Assembly: GCA_964353865.1 (NCBI GenBank)
Contig: CAYGXJ010000036.1
Location: forward strand, 1-63,523
Reading direction: 5' to 3'
Length of the DNA stretch: 63,523 nucleotides
DNA from: RBG-16-64-43 sp964353865
Lineage (GTDB): Bacteria > Chloroflexota > Anaerolineae > Anaerolineales > RBG-16-64-43
The translations under genes and the position numbers were made by a program. Numbering within the stretch: position 1 is the stretch's first letter; each line of letters starts with the position of its first letter. Shown here one piece after another: positions 1 through 7,969 of this stretch. The notes below the pieces were generated by a model. That model had not been told where the DNA came from. It saw only the letters and a list, made by a program, of their open reading frames with translations, and did not search any database.

Positions 1-1
1 C

Positions 2-871
2 CTGGCGGCCGAGGCCCTGACCGTCGTTGTCAATAACGGCGACGATTTTGAATGGCTTGGTCTCACCGTCTGCCCAGATCTCGACACGGTGCTTTACACC
101 CTGGCTGGCGTCGAGAACCGCAAGCAAGGCTGGGGCAAAGCGCATGACACGGGGCACGTCCTCGCGGCGCTGGGTCCAATGGGCGGGCCAACGTGGTTTC
201 GCATTGGCGACCGTGACTTGGCGACCCATTTGCGGCGTTCCGAACTGCTGTGGAAAGGTCACACGTTGACCGAGGTGACGCACGTGCTCTCGAAGGCATT
301 GGGCGTCGGGCCGCGCGTGTTGCCGATGACGGATGACGAACTGCGCACGCGGGTTGTTACCCCCGAAGGCGAGTTGGACTTTCAGGATTACTATGTGAAG
401 CGAGCGAGCGAGCCGCGCGTGGTCGGTTTTCGTTTCGAGGGCTTAGAGACGGCGCAGGCGTCACACGAGGTGCTGGAGGCTCTCGAGCAAGCAGAACTCG
501 TGGTCTTGTGCCCCTCCAACCCATACGTCAGCCTTGACCCGATTCTCATCTTGCCCGGCGTTGGCGAGCGAGTTCGGGGCCGACCGTCGCTGGCGGTCAG
601 CCCGATCATCGGAGGCGCGGCCGTCAAGGGCCCGGCCGCAAAGATGATGCGCGAATTGGGTCTCGAACCGGGCGCCTGCGAGATCGCTCGTCACTACGCG
701 GGCACGGTGCGAGGCCTGGTCATCGATATGGCCGATGCGGGCGATACGGCGAAGATCGAGGCCCTGGGCCTGCGTGTTCGCGCAACGCCTTCGCTCATGC
801 GCGGACTGCGCGGCAGGGCAGCGCTTGCCCGCGTGGTGCTCGACTTCGGTCGGGAACTCGCCGGCGGATAG
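2..871 (+). CDS. cofD: 2-phospho-L-lactate transferase (CofD), 5'-truncated
   Basis: CofD joins the activated lactyl (or related) phosphate moiety to the deazaflavin FO to make F420-0, in the cytosol. The frame is open from base 2, so the gene begins before the window and about 289 C-terminal residues are visible. An internal ATG at 89 is not the start, because family-like sequence (VVVNNGDDFEWLG) is encoded upstream of it. Visible hallmarks are this N-terminal NNGDD segment, the central SNPYVSLDPILILPGV segment and the following KGPAAKMM stretch. cofC starts 7 bases after the stop, so the two F420 genes form an operon. Only the beginning of the protein is missing. Confidence 0.93.
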   Translation: MAAEALTVVVNNGDDFEWLGLTVCPDLDTVLYTLAGVENRKQGWGKAHDTGHVLAALGPMGGPTWFRIGDRDLATHLRRSELLWKGHTLTEVTHVLSKALGVGPRVLPMTDDELRTRVVTPEGELDFQDYYVKRASEPRVVGFRFEGLETAQASHEVLEALEQAELVVLCPSNPYVSLDPILILPGVGERVRGRPSLAVSPIIGGAAVKGPAAKMMRELGLEPGACEIARHYAGTVRGLVIDMADAGDTAKIEALGLRVRATPSLMRGLRGRAALARVVLDFGRELAGG

Positions 872-878
872 CATCGCG

Positions 879-1475
879 ATGTGGGCGATCGTCCCGGTCA
901 AGCCGTTGAGCCTTGCCAAGTCGCGCCTGGCGCACGTCCTCTCTGATGCTGCCCGGGAGCACTTGGTGCAGCGGATGTTCGAGCACACGCTGCAAGTCCT
1001 GCGGGCGTGCCGGCCGATGATCGATGGCACTCTCGTGGTGTCGAGTGATCCGCGCGTGCTGTCGCTCGCGCTGCAGCACGCCGTTGTACCCTTGGCGGAG
1101 TCAGGACGGGATGGTCTCAACTCGGCCTTGGTTCAGGCAATCCACGAGGCCGGACGCCTCGGTGCGCAGGGGGTTCTCATTGTCCCTGTGGATTTGCCAT
1201 GGTTGAGTGCCGACGCGCTCAGAGAAGTCCTCGACCGGCTGCCTCCGGCAGTGGGCGTAGTTATCGCACCCGACCAGCGGGATGAGGGCACCAATACACT
1301 TGCCCTGCAACCGTGCGGCGTGCTCGAGCCGGCCTTCGGGCCGGGTTCCTTCCGCCGTCACTGCGCTGCAGCCAGAAAGAGAAACGCGCACATTGTCGTC
1401 GTTCGCAATGCGGCGCTGGCATTGGATGTGGACACACCGGAGGACCTGGAGCAGGCCAGGGACATCTTGTCGTGA
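879..1475 (+). CDS. cofC: 2-phospho-L-lactate guanylyltransferase (CofC)
   Basis: CofC activates the phospholactate-type precursor with GTP, giving the substrate used by CofD. The frame stays open further upstream, but ATG 879 gives the expected N-terminus MWAIVPVKPLSLAKSRLA, a nucleotidyltransferase start with the V-P-V-K-P...KSRL signature. The product is about 198 residues, a usual length for the family. Other visible pieces are VVSSDPRVL, a VPVDLPWL acidic metal-binding segment and LDVDTPEDL near the C-terminus. It follows cofD by 7 bases. The ribosome-binding site is weak, which fits translation coupled to cofD. Confidence 0.92.
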   Translation: MWAIVPVKPLSLAKSRLAHVLSDAAREHLVQRMFEHTLQVLRACRPMIDGTLVVSSDPRVLSLALQHAVVPLAESGRDGLNSALVQAIHEAGRLGAQGVLIVPVDLPWLSADALREVLDRLPPAVGVVIAPDQRDEGTNTLALQPCGVLEPAFGPGSFRRHCAAARKRNAHIVVVRNAALALDVDTPEDLEQARDILS

Positions 1476-1565
1476 CGGACCAGCTTGGGTAAACTGCACT
1501 TGGGCATGCGCCATCCAAATCGTTGAGCAGCCCGGAAAGCACCCACCCTCGGAGGAGAACCGGCC

Positions 1566-2567
1566 ATGGCCAAGCAGCGGGTAGCACTCTACCTGCAAGA
1601 CGCACACGACTTGCGCGAGGGCTTGTCGGTCTGTCAGTATGCAGAGTCCAAAGGATTCGAAGCCGTGTGGCAGGCCGAATCGCGGCTTGTGCGGGATGCG
1701 ATCGTCCCCATGGCGGCCTATGCCGCCGTCACCACCCGCCTCAAGGTCGGATCCGGAGTGATCAACAACTGGACGCGCAATATCGGGCTGTTGGCAGCAA
1801 CGTTCCTCACCCTCGACGACCTGGCGCCGAATCGAATCCTGTGCGGAATCGGGGCCTGGTGGGACCCGCTGGCACGCAATGTCGGCATCGAACGGCGGAA
1901 GCCCTTGGTGGCAATGCGCGAGACAGTGGAGGTATTGCGCCGCCTGCTGCGAATGGAACGTGTGACGTTCCATGGCGAGTTTCACAACGTGGAAGGAATC
2001 GAGCTCGACGTCGTTCACGGGCGCCGGGAGCCACGGCATGTGCCCATCTATATCGGCGCGACGGGCGACCAGATGATGGAAATGACCGGTGAGATCGCCG
2101 ACGGAGCGCTGCTCAACTACTGTGTGCCGCCAGAATACAACGATCACGCCATGGAACTGTTGGCCAGGGGCGCGGCGAAGGTTGGCCGGACGATCGGCGA
2201 CCTCGACCGGCCGCAGTTGGTCGTCTGCTCGGTGGATCGCGATCGCGAAGGCGCGCTCGATACGACGCGCGGGCTGCTCACCCAGTACCTCGCTCAGCAG
2301 CCTCACATTGCCAAGGCCTCGGGCGTAGCCGAGAGTGTAGTGCACGAGATCCAGGCCATCCTGGGTTGGCCGGCGACTCACGAACAGATCGAGCGCGCCA
2401 AACACCTGGTGCCCGACCAGTTGATCGAACGCATCACGGCCTCCGGCACACCGGACGAGGCCCGCACCAAGGTTGAGGAGTATCGGAAGCGCGGCTGTAC
2501 CTGCCCGGTGCTCTACCCGGTGGGCGGCGATGTTCGTCTGCTCATCGACACCTTTGCTCCGGGCTAG
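1566..2567 (+). CDS. LLM-class (luciferase-like) oxidoreductase, probably F420-dependent
   Basis: The 333-residue protein belongs to the luciferase-like monooxygenase / F420-dependent methylene-tetrahydromethanopterin reductase superfamily, a TIM-barrel fold using FMN or F420. Evidence is the N-terminal barrel strand (VALYLQDAHD), the AESKGFEAVWQAES segment, the LKVGSGVINNWTRN segment and the ILCGIGAWWDPLARNVGI block typical of F420-dependent members. ATG 1566 has a clear GGAGGAG ribosome-binding site. It lies 90 bases after cofC, and this proximity to F420 biosynthesis genes is the main reason to favour F420 over FMN. The substrate cannot be told from sequence. Confidence 0.85.
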   Translation: MAKQRVALYLQDAHDLREGLSVCQYAESKGFEAVWQAESRLVRDAIVPMAAYAAVTTRLKVGSGVINNWTRNIGLLAATFLTLDDLAPNRILCGIGAWWDPLARNVGIERRKPLVAMRETVEVLRRLLRMERVTFHGEFHNVEGIELDVVHGRREPRHVPIYIGATGDQMMEMTGEIADGALLNYCVPPEYNDHAMELLARGAAKVGRTIGDLDRPQLVVCSVDRDREGALDTTRGLLTQYLAQQPHIAKASGVAESVVHEIQAILGWPATHEQIERAKHLVPDQLIERITASGTPDEARTKVEEYRKRGCTCPVLYPVGGDVRLLIDTFAPG

Positions 2568-2588
2568 GCTAGGGAGGCGGGTCGATCG

Positions 2589-3065
2589 ATGCGCAAGCAG
2601 CCGAACTCGCGCATGTGTTTCGTGTGCGGCATGGGGAATCCAGCTGGGCTCAAGCTGAGTTTCTTTGAATCGGGTCCGGGCGAAGCCCAGGCGCAGTGGG
2701 TTGCCCCGGACACCTTTCAGGGCTACCCGGGCGTCTTGCACGGTGGTATTGTCGCCTCACTGCTCGATGAGGTCGCCGGGCGGGCGGTGATGGGCGGTGA
2801 GCAGCCGCGCTTCATGGTCACCGTCACCCTGGAGGTCAAGTACCGCAAGCCGGTTCCGCTCGGGGTAGACCTGCACCTGAGCGGGCGGGTGATCAAGGAT
2901 CGCGGGCGGCTGGCGCAGGTTCACTCGCAGCTCACACTCAGCGACGGTTCCGTGGCCGCGGAAGCGGATGTGCTTCTGGCTCATTCGCCGCATTCGGAGA
3001 GCGACCTCTCCGAGGCCGATCGCCTGGGATGGAGGGTCTACCCGGATGACCGACCCGATGATTGA
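2589..3065 (+). CDS. PaaI-family hotdog-fold thioesterase
   Basis: A 158-residue single hotdog-domain protein that probably hydrolyses an acyl-CoA thioester in the cytosol. Family features are HGGIVASLLDEVAGRA (the HGG turn and following helix with an acidic residue), VTLEVKYRKPVPLG, and LSGRVIKDRGRLAQVHSQL. The N-terminus carries a Cys pair (MCFVCGMGNPAGLKL), common in this subgroup. ATG 2589 is preceded by AGGGAGGCGGG. The gene ends inside the start of the following FAD subunit (20-base overlap), so it is cotranscribed with the molybdenum hydroxylase. Its substrate is unknown. Confidence 0.85.
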   Translation: MRKQPNSRMCFVCGMGNPAGLKLSFFESGPGEAQAQWVAPDTFQGYPGVLHGGIVASLLDEVAGRAVMGGEQPRFMVTVTLEVKYRKPVPLGVDLHLSGRVIKDRGRLAQVHSQLTLSDGSVAAEADVLLAHSPHSESDLSEADRLGWRVYPDDRPDD

Positions 3066-3873
3066 GATCGTCAAGCCTTCGACAATGCGCGAGGCGCTGC
3101 GCATCCTGGCGCGCCCGTCCCCGCGTGCGCTGCCTCTTGGCGGCGGCACTCATGTGAGTCTTTTTCCCCCGCCGGCCAGCGTCCTGGTCGATCTCTCGGA
3201 GTTGGCGTTGGCCGGAATTCGCGTGAGGGGTGGCCGCTGTGAGGCAGGCGCGATGACGACGCTGGCCCAGATCGCCGCCAGCTCGCGCATTCCAGCGGCG
3301 CTGCAGACGGCCGTTCGTCGCGAGACCAATCGCAACGTGCGTCAGCAGGCAACGCTTGGCGGGGCGCTGGCTGTCCGCGAACCTGGACCGCTGCTCGCCT
3401 GTTTGCTGGCTCTCGGCGCGGAAGTGGCCCTCGAGCCCGGGAAGGTCGGCGAGAGGCTTGAGCGATGGCTGCGCCGGAGGGTCACAGGTCGCAAGCCTGT
3501 TCAGCTGATCACCGGGGCTTCATGGGATTCAAAGCAAACCCTAGCCTATGTAGATGTAGCCCGCTCGCCGGCCGATCGGCCCATCGCGTGCGTTGCCGCT
3601 GCAGCCAATGTCAAGAGCAAGCGGCTCAGCAATGTGCGGATCGTCCTTGCGGGCGCCGGGCAGCCTCTCGCGATACAACCCCGCGCGGCGCGCCGCATGG
3701 AAGGGGTGGCACTTGCTCATCTCGACCAGACGATGAAGGCTGCGGGGGAGCTCATCCATGCGGCCTGGGTCGACGACATCCGCGGGACGGCCGAGTACCG
3801 CACAGCGGTGGCGCCTGTCCTAGTCCGGCGCGCGCTTGCACAACTTCTGTCGATGGGCGCCCAACATCGGTGA
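3046..3873 (+). CDS. FAD-binding subunit of molybdenum hydroxylase (XDH complex 1)
   Basis: This is the medium, FAD-carrying subunit of a xanthine dehydrogenase / CO dehydrogenase-family enzyme. It passes electrons from the 2Fe-2S clusters to the terminal acceptor. It is about 275 residues. The N-terminal domain shows IVKPSTMREALRIL, the pyrophosphate-binding LPLGGGTHVSLF and the second FAD loop (RQQATLGGALAV). The C-terminal CO_deh_flav_C-like domain ends with RGTAEYRTAVAPVLVRRAL. I chose ATG 3046; ATG 3058 is equally possible. The open frame to 2968 runs through the thioesterase gene and is unlikely to be used. The partner is the fused subunit at 3916. Confidence 0.88.
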   Translation: MTDPMIEIVKPSTMREALRILARPSPRALPLGGGTHVSLFPPPASVLVDLSELALAGIRVRGGRCEAGAMTTLAQIAASSRIPAALQTAVRRETNRNVRQQATLGGALAVREPGPLLACLLALGAEVALEPGKVGERLERWLRRRVTGRKPVQLITGASWDSKQTLAYVDVARSPADRPIACVAAAANVKSKRLSNVRIVLAGAGQPLAIQPRAARRMEGVALAHLDQTMKAAGELIHAAWVDDIRGTAEYRTAVAPVLVRRALAQLLSMGAQHR

Positions 3874-3915
3874 AGTGCGTTATGTTCGGCGCTGCTCCCC
3901 CGATTTGAGGATGCG

Positions 3916-6900
3916 ATGAAGACAAGCCTGACAATTAATGGGCGTCCGGTCGAGGTGGAGGTCAATGGCCACACCACGTTGCTGCACGCCTTGCGCGCGG
4001 CCGGCTTCTGGAGTGTGAAGCACGGCTGCGAGACGGGTGACTGCGGCGCCTGTGCAGTGCTATTGGATGGCCGGCTGGTCAACTCATGTGCCTTGCTCGC
4101 GGTGCAAGCCGAGGGCAAGCACCTCCTCACCACCGAGGGATTGGGCAACCCCGCGGCGCAAGGCTGGAAGTCGACCCCCGGATTGCACCCGCTGCAGGAG
4201 GCCTTCGTCGAAATCGGCGCCATCCAATGCGGCTATTGCACCCCGGCGATGCTCCTGGCCGCGAAGGAATTGCTCGACGCGAAAGGCTATTCCCCGGGCG
4301 GATCGCCGCAGCTGCTGGGCGAGCAGGAGGTGCGCGAAGCCCTCTCGGGAGTCTTGTGCCGCTGCACCGGATATGTCAAACCGGTGCAAGCGGTGTTGCG
4401 CGCCGCGGCGCGCATGCGCGGCGAAGAACTGCCGCCGCTCGAGGCGCGACCGATTCCGGTGGATCTTGTCCCGCATTCGGAAAGCGCGCCTGGCTCACGT
4501 CCGGGGAGCGCAGGCGGCGGCACGCCCGGCGCCCTGCCTGTCTTGACTCAGACGCTGCCCACGCTGCGCATCACGCCGCAGGCGGCTGCGTATCAATCGG
4601 TGGGCCAACCGGCGCCCAAGGTGGACGGCCTCAAACTCGTCCAGGGCAAACCGGCTTTCGCCGACGACATCGAGCTGCGCGGCATGTTGATCGCCAAGGT
4701 GCTCTACAGCCCGGTGGCCCACGCGCGCATCAAGCGCATCGAGGTAGACCGCGCGCGCCGGCTGCCGGGCGTCGCGGCGGTGCTCACCTACAAGGACCTT
4801 CCCCGGGTTGTGTATTCGACGGCCGGGCAGTCAGACCCGATTCCCGGACCGCTGGACATGTTCTCACTTGACTGCAAAGTCCGCTACGTCGGGGACCGCG
4901 TCGCGTTCGTCGCCGCTGAAAGCGAGGCACTAGCTCGCGAAGCATTGGGCCTGATCAAGGTGGAGTATGAGGAGCTGCCGGCCGTCCTCGACCCACGGCG
5001 GGCCATGGAACCCGGCGCCGCGCGCATCCACGATGAAGCCGAGTTCGTCAACTTCGGCGAATCCGATCCATCGCGCAATCTCGCAGCCCACCTCGACATC
5101 CGTATCGGCGATCCCGGCAAGGGCTTTGACGAGGCGGAGCGGATCTTTGAAGCGGAGTACCTGGTCCCCAAAGTGCAGCAGGCATCGATCGAGCCGCACG
5201 CCGTGGTGACCTATTGGGACGAGGACGACCGGCTGGTGATTCGTACCTCGACCCAGGTGCCGTTCCATGTGCGGCGCATCCTGGCCCCGGTGCTCAACCT
5301 TCCGCCCAAGCGCATCCGGGTCATCAAGCCCCGCATCGGCGGAGGTTTTGGCGGCAAGCAGGAGGTCCTCATCGAGGATGTGGCGGCCCATCTGACGATT
5401 GCCACCGGTCGGCCGGTTCGCTTCGAATACACGCGCGAAGAGGAATTCGTTTCGTCGCGGTCGCGACACCCGATGCGCGTGCGCATGCGCACTGGCGTGG
5501 CGGGCGATGGCAGCATCACGGCCAATGAGATGTACATCATCTCCGACACCGGAGCCTACGGCTGCCACGGTCTGACGGTGACCGGGAATACCGGGCACAA
5601 GGCGATGGCGCTCTACGTGGGCGATGGCGCCTACCGCCAATCGCCCAATATCCATTTCTATGCGGACGTGGTCTACACCAACACGGCGCCCTCGGGGGCC
5701 TTTCGCGGCTACGGCGTCCCGCAGGGCTTCTTCCCTGTGGAAGTCCACATGGAACGCATCGCTCATGAGCTGGGCATGGACCCGCTCGCATTCCGCCTCA
5801 AGAATGCCGTGCGCGCCGGCGAATTGCATCCCTTCTCACTCGCCTGGTCGGAGGGCCGCGAGCCGCGCCCCGAATACATCCGGACCTGCGCGTTGGAGGA
5901 GTGTGCGCGTGAGGGCGCTCACGCCATACAGTGGGAAGACAAACGAGGCAACGCAGCCTGGCGCGCCTCGGCCGGTCAGCCTCACTTGCGGCGCGGGGTG
6001 GGGGCGGCCCTCGTCATGCAAGGCACAGCGATACCCTACCTCGACATGGGTGGGGCTTCGCTCAAGATCAACGATGACGGATCCTTCAATCTGCTGGTCG
6101 GTGCCACCGACCTGGGCACGGGGTCCGATACTGTGCTGGCGCAGATGGCGGCCGAAGTCCTTGGCTGTTCGGTCGAGGACATAATCGTTTACTCTTCCGA
6201 CACGGACTTCACGCCCTTCGACAAGGGCGCCTACGCTTCGTCGACGACCTACGTTTCGGGGGCGGCGGTGGTCAAAGCCGCACAGCAGGTAGCCGACCAG
6301 ATTCGAGAGGTGGCGAGCGAGGTGTGGGGCGAGAAGGGGCCGCCCGTCGCGCCGAGGGAGATCCGATTGGAGCAGGGCACGGCCGCCGCGCCGGACGGGC
6401 GCCATCTCACGCTGGCGGATATCGCGCTGCGCTCACTGCACCATTCCAACCAGCGCCAAATCATGGCCGTGGCTTCGTTCATGTCGCCCGTCTCGCCGCC
6501 GCCCTTCGCCGCCCAATTCGCCGAAGTGGTGGTCGATACCCAGACCGGCGAGGTGCGTGTCCAACACCTGGTGATGGCCGTGGATTCGGGAGTCATCGTC
6601 AATCCGCTAACCGCCTCGGGCCAGGTGGAGGGCGGCATGGCCCAGGCCTTGGGCTACGCCGTGTGCGAAGAGATGCGCTACGACTCGCTTGGCAAACCGA
6701 TGGTGCGCGACCTGCGCGACTACCACCTCTTCAGCGCGGATGAAATGCCCGACCTCACGACGATCTTCGTCGAGACATTCGAGCCCAGCCATCCATTCGG
6801 CGTCAAAGCCGTCGCAGAAATCCCCATGGATGGCGTCGCCCCGGCGGTGGTCAACGCCATCCACGACGCGGTCGGAGCATGGGTAAACGAAATCCCGGCT

Positions 6901-6942
6901 ACGCCCGAGCGAGTGTGGCGAGCACTGAGAGGCGCCAGCTGA
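3916..6942 (+). CDS. Fused 2Fe-2S / molybdopterin subunit of XDH-family hydroxylase (complex 1)
   Basis: A 1008-residue fusion of the small and large subunits of a xanthine-dehydrogenase-type hydroxylase. Residues 1-155 are the two-cluster ferredoxin part, with Cys 38, 43, 46 and 58 for the plant-type cluster and Cys 105, 108, 148 and 150 for the second. After a Pro/Gly-rich linker the large subunit starts near residue 225 (SVGQPAPKVDG). It contains GGGFGGKQ, GAFRGYGVPQG and the catalytic-glutamate segment GVKAVAEIP. ATG 3916 follows GAGGATGCG. It sits 42 bases after its FAD subunit. Xanthine, hypoxanthine or another N-heterocycle is a plausible substrate, but sequence alone does not decide it. 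Confidence 0.92.
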   Translation: MKTSLTINGRPVEVEVNGHTTLLHALRAAGFWSVKHGCETGDCGACAVLLDGRLVNSCALLAVQAEGKHLLTTEGLGNPAAQGWKSTPGLHPLQEAFVEIGAIQCGYCTPAMLLAAKELLDAKGYSPGGSPQLLGEQEVREALSGVLCRCTGYVKPVQAVLRAAARMRGEELPPLEARPIPVDLVPHSESAPGSRPGSAGGGTPGALPVLTQTLPTLRITPQAAAYQSVGQPAPKVDGLKLVQGKPAFADDIELRGMLIAKVLYSPVAHARIKRIEVDRARRLPGVAAVLTYKDLPRVVYSTAGQSDPIPGPLDMFSLDCKVRYVGDRVAFVAAESEALAREALGLIKVEYEELPAVLDPRRAMEPGAARIHDEAEFVNFGESDPSRNLAAHLDIRIGDPGKGFDEAERIFEAEYLVPKVQQASIEPHAVVTYWDEDDRLVIRTSTQVPFHVRRILAPVLNLPPKRIRVIKPRIGGGFGGKQEVLIEDVAAHLTIATGRPVRFEYTREEEFVSSRSRHPMRVRMRTGVAGDGSITANEMYIISDTGAYGCHGLTVTGNTGHKAMALYVGDGAYRQSPNIHFYADVVYTNTAPSGAFRGYGVPQGFFPVEVHMERIAHELGMDPLAFRLKNAVRAGELHPFSLAWSEGREPRPEYIRTCALEECAREGAHAIQWEDKRGNAAWRASAGQPHLRRGVGAALVMQGTAIPYLDMGGASLKINDDGSFNLLVGATDLGTGSDTVLAQMAAEVLGCSVEDIIVYSSDTDFTPFDKGAYASSTTYVSGAAVVKAAQQVADQIREVASEVWGEKGPPVAPREIRLEQGTAAAPDGRHLTLADIALRSLHHSNQRQIMAVASFMSPVSPPPFAAQFAEVVVDTQTGEVRVQHLVMAVDSGVIVNPLTASGQVEGGMAQALGYAVCEEMRYDSLGKPMVRDLRDYHLFSADEMPDLTTIFVETFEPSHPFGVKAVAEIPMDGVAPAVVNAIHDAVGAWVNEIPATPERVWRALRGAS

Positions 6943-7086
6943 GTGCGCCTCGCTTCCATATAGATGCGGGGATGCGGCCGTGACGGACCGTGTTTGTTGA
7001 CCTTGGTCCTCTGTCCGCGAATGGCAAGTCCGTGGGTTGTCCGGATCGTGGCGCATAACGAGGATCCGGCTTGCTCGTCGCGCGGG

Positions 7087-7114
7087 TTGGGGCGCAAGCC
7101 GTTGGCGCTATACT
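7087..7114 (+). promoter_or_regulatory. Possible sigma-70-type promoter before xdhC
   Basis: TTGGGG (7087-7092), a 16-base spacer and TATACT (7109-7114) lie about 43 bases before the chosen xdhC start. The -10 matches the consensus at five of six bases; the -35 is weak. Confidence 0.45.
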
Positions 7115-7156
7115 CAATCATCTCTCGGCGGGCCACCCAACCCAGCGCGCCTGCGA

Positions 7157-7969
7157 ATGGAGTTCATGGACAACCTCTTCGCGGCTTTGGCGGAAGCCGA
7201 TAGAAAAGGGATCGCCGTTGCCCTGGCGACAGTGGTCGCGGCCAGGGGATCCGTGCCGCGCCACGTCGGCGCCAAGATGCTGATCTATGCGGATGGCTCG
7301 ACGCTCGGGACGGTCGGCGGGGGCGAAATGGAAAGCCGCGTGTGCGCCGAGGCGGCCGACGTGCTGCGCGCGCGCACGCCGCGTACCGTCCACTATGAAC
7401 TCAGCAACCCCGCCGAGGGCGATCCTGGGCAGTGCGGCGGCGCCGCCGACATCTTCATTGACCCCATCCGTCCGCTCGTCACCCTGGTGGTTGTTGGGGC
7501 GGGCCACGTTGGGCGAGCTGTAGCGCGCCTCGGCAAGCAGCTTGGCTTCTTCGTGGTCGTGTCGGACGACCGCGCCGAATTGTGCACGCCGGAGGCGCTT
7601 CCCGGGGCTGACGTGCACCTTGTCTGCCCGATGCGGGAGATTCCTTCGCGCTGGAGCCTCGACCGGGATACCTATATCGTGCTGGCAACACGCAACGTCG
7701 AAGTGGACGTTCAGGGGCTGCCGGCGTTGCTCGCGGCGCCCAGCGCGTACGTGGGCGTTATCGGTTCCAGGCGGCGATGGATCGCCACCTCTCAGGCGCT
7801 GGCCGAGCAGGATACGCCCGCCGAGGCTATCGCCCGAGTGCATTCGCCCATCGGGCTCGAGTTGCATGCCGAAACGCCGGATGAAATTGCGGTCAGCATC
7901 TTGGCGGAGGTCATCATGGTGCGCCGCGGCGGCACGGGCCTTTCGATGGGCACATCTGGCCAAGGATGA
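7157..7969 (+). CDS. xdhC: XdhC/CoxI-family molybdenum-hydroxylase maturation protein
   Basis: XdhC-family proteins bind molybdenum cofactor, support its sulfuration and deliver it to xanthine-dehydrogenase-type enzymes. The 270-residue protein has the N-terminal XdhC_CoxI domain (ALATVVAARGSVPRHVGAKM, then GGGEMES) and a C-terminal Rossmann domain (VVVGAGHVGRAVARLGKQLG and GVIGSRRRW). ATG 7157 is chosen; ATG 7166 is an alternative, and the longer frame from 7037 lacks family similarity. The stop overlaps the start of the WD40 lipoprotein (ATGA), so the two are translationally coupled. It is placed between XDH complexes 1 and 2 and could serve both. Confidence 0.9.
   Translation: MEFMDNLFAALAEADRKGIAVALATVVAARGSVPRHVGAKMLIYADGSTLGTVGGGEMESRVCAEAADVLRARTPRTVHYELSNPAEGDPGQCGGAADIFIDPIRPLVTLVVVGAGHVGRAVARLGKQLGFFVVVSDDRAELCTPEALPGADVHLVCPMREIPSRWSLDRDTYIVLATRNVEVDVQGLPALLAAPSAYVGVIGSRRRWIATSQALAEQDTPAEAIARVHSPIGLELHAETPDEIAVSILAEVIMVRRGGTGLSMGTSGQG

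Noticed and set aside
1101..2741. 546-codon minus-strand ORF
   Set aside because: It lies antisense to cofC and the LLM oxidoreductase, which have strong family motifs. Low-complexity Arg/His/Gln-rich translation is typical of GC-rich shadows.
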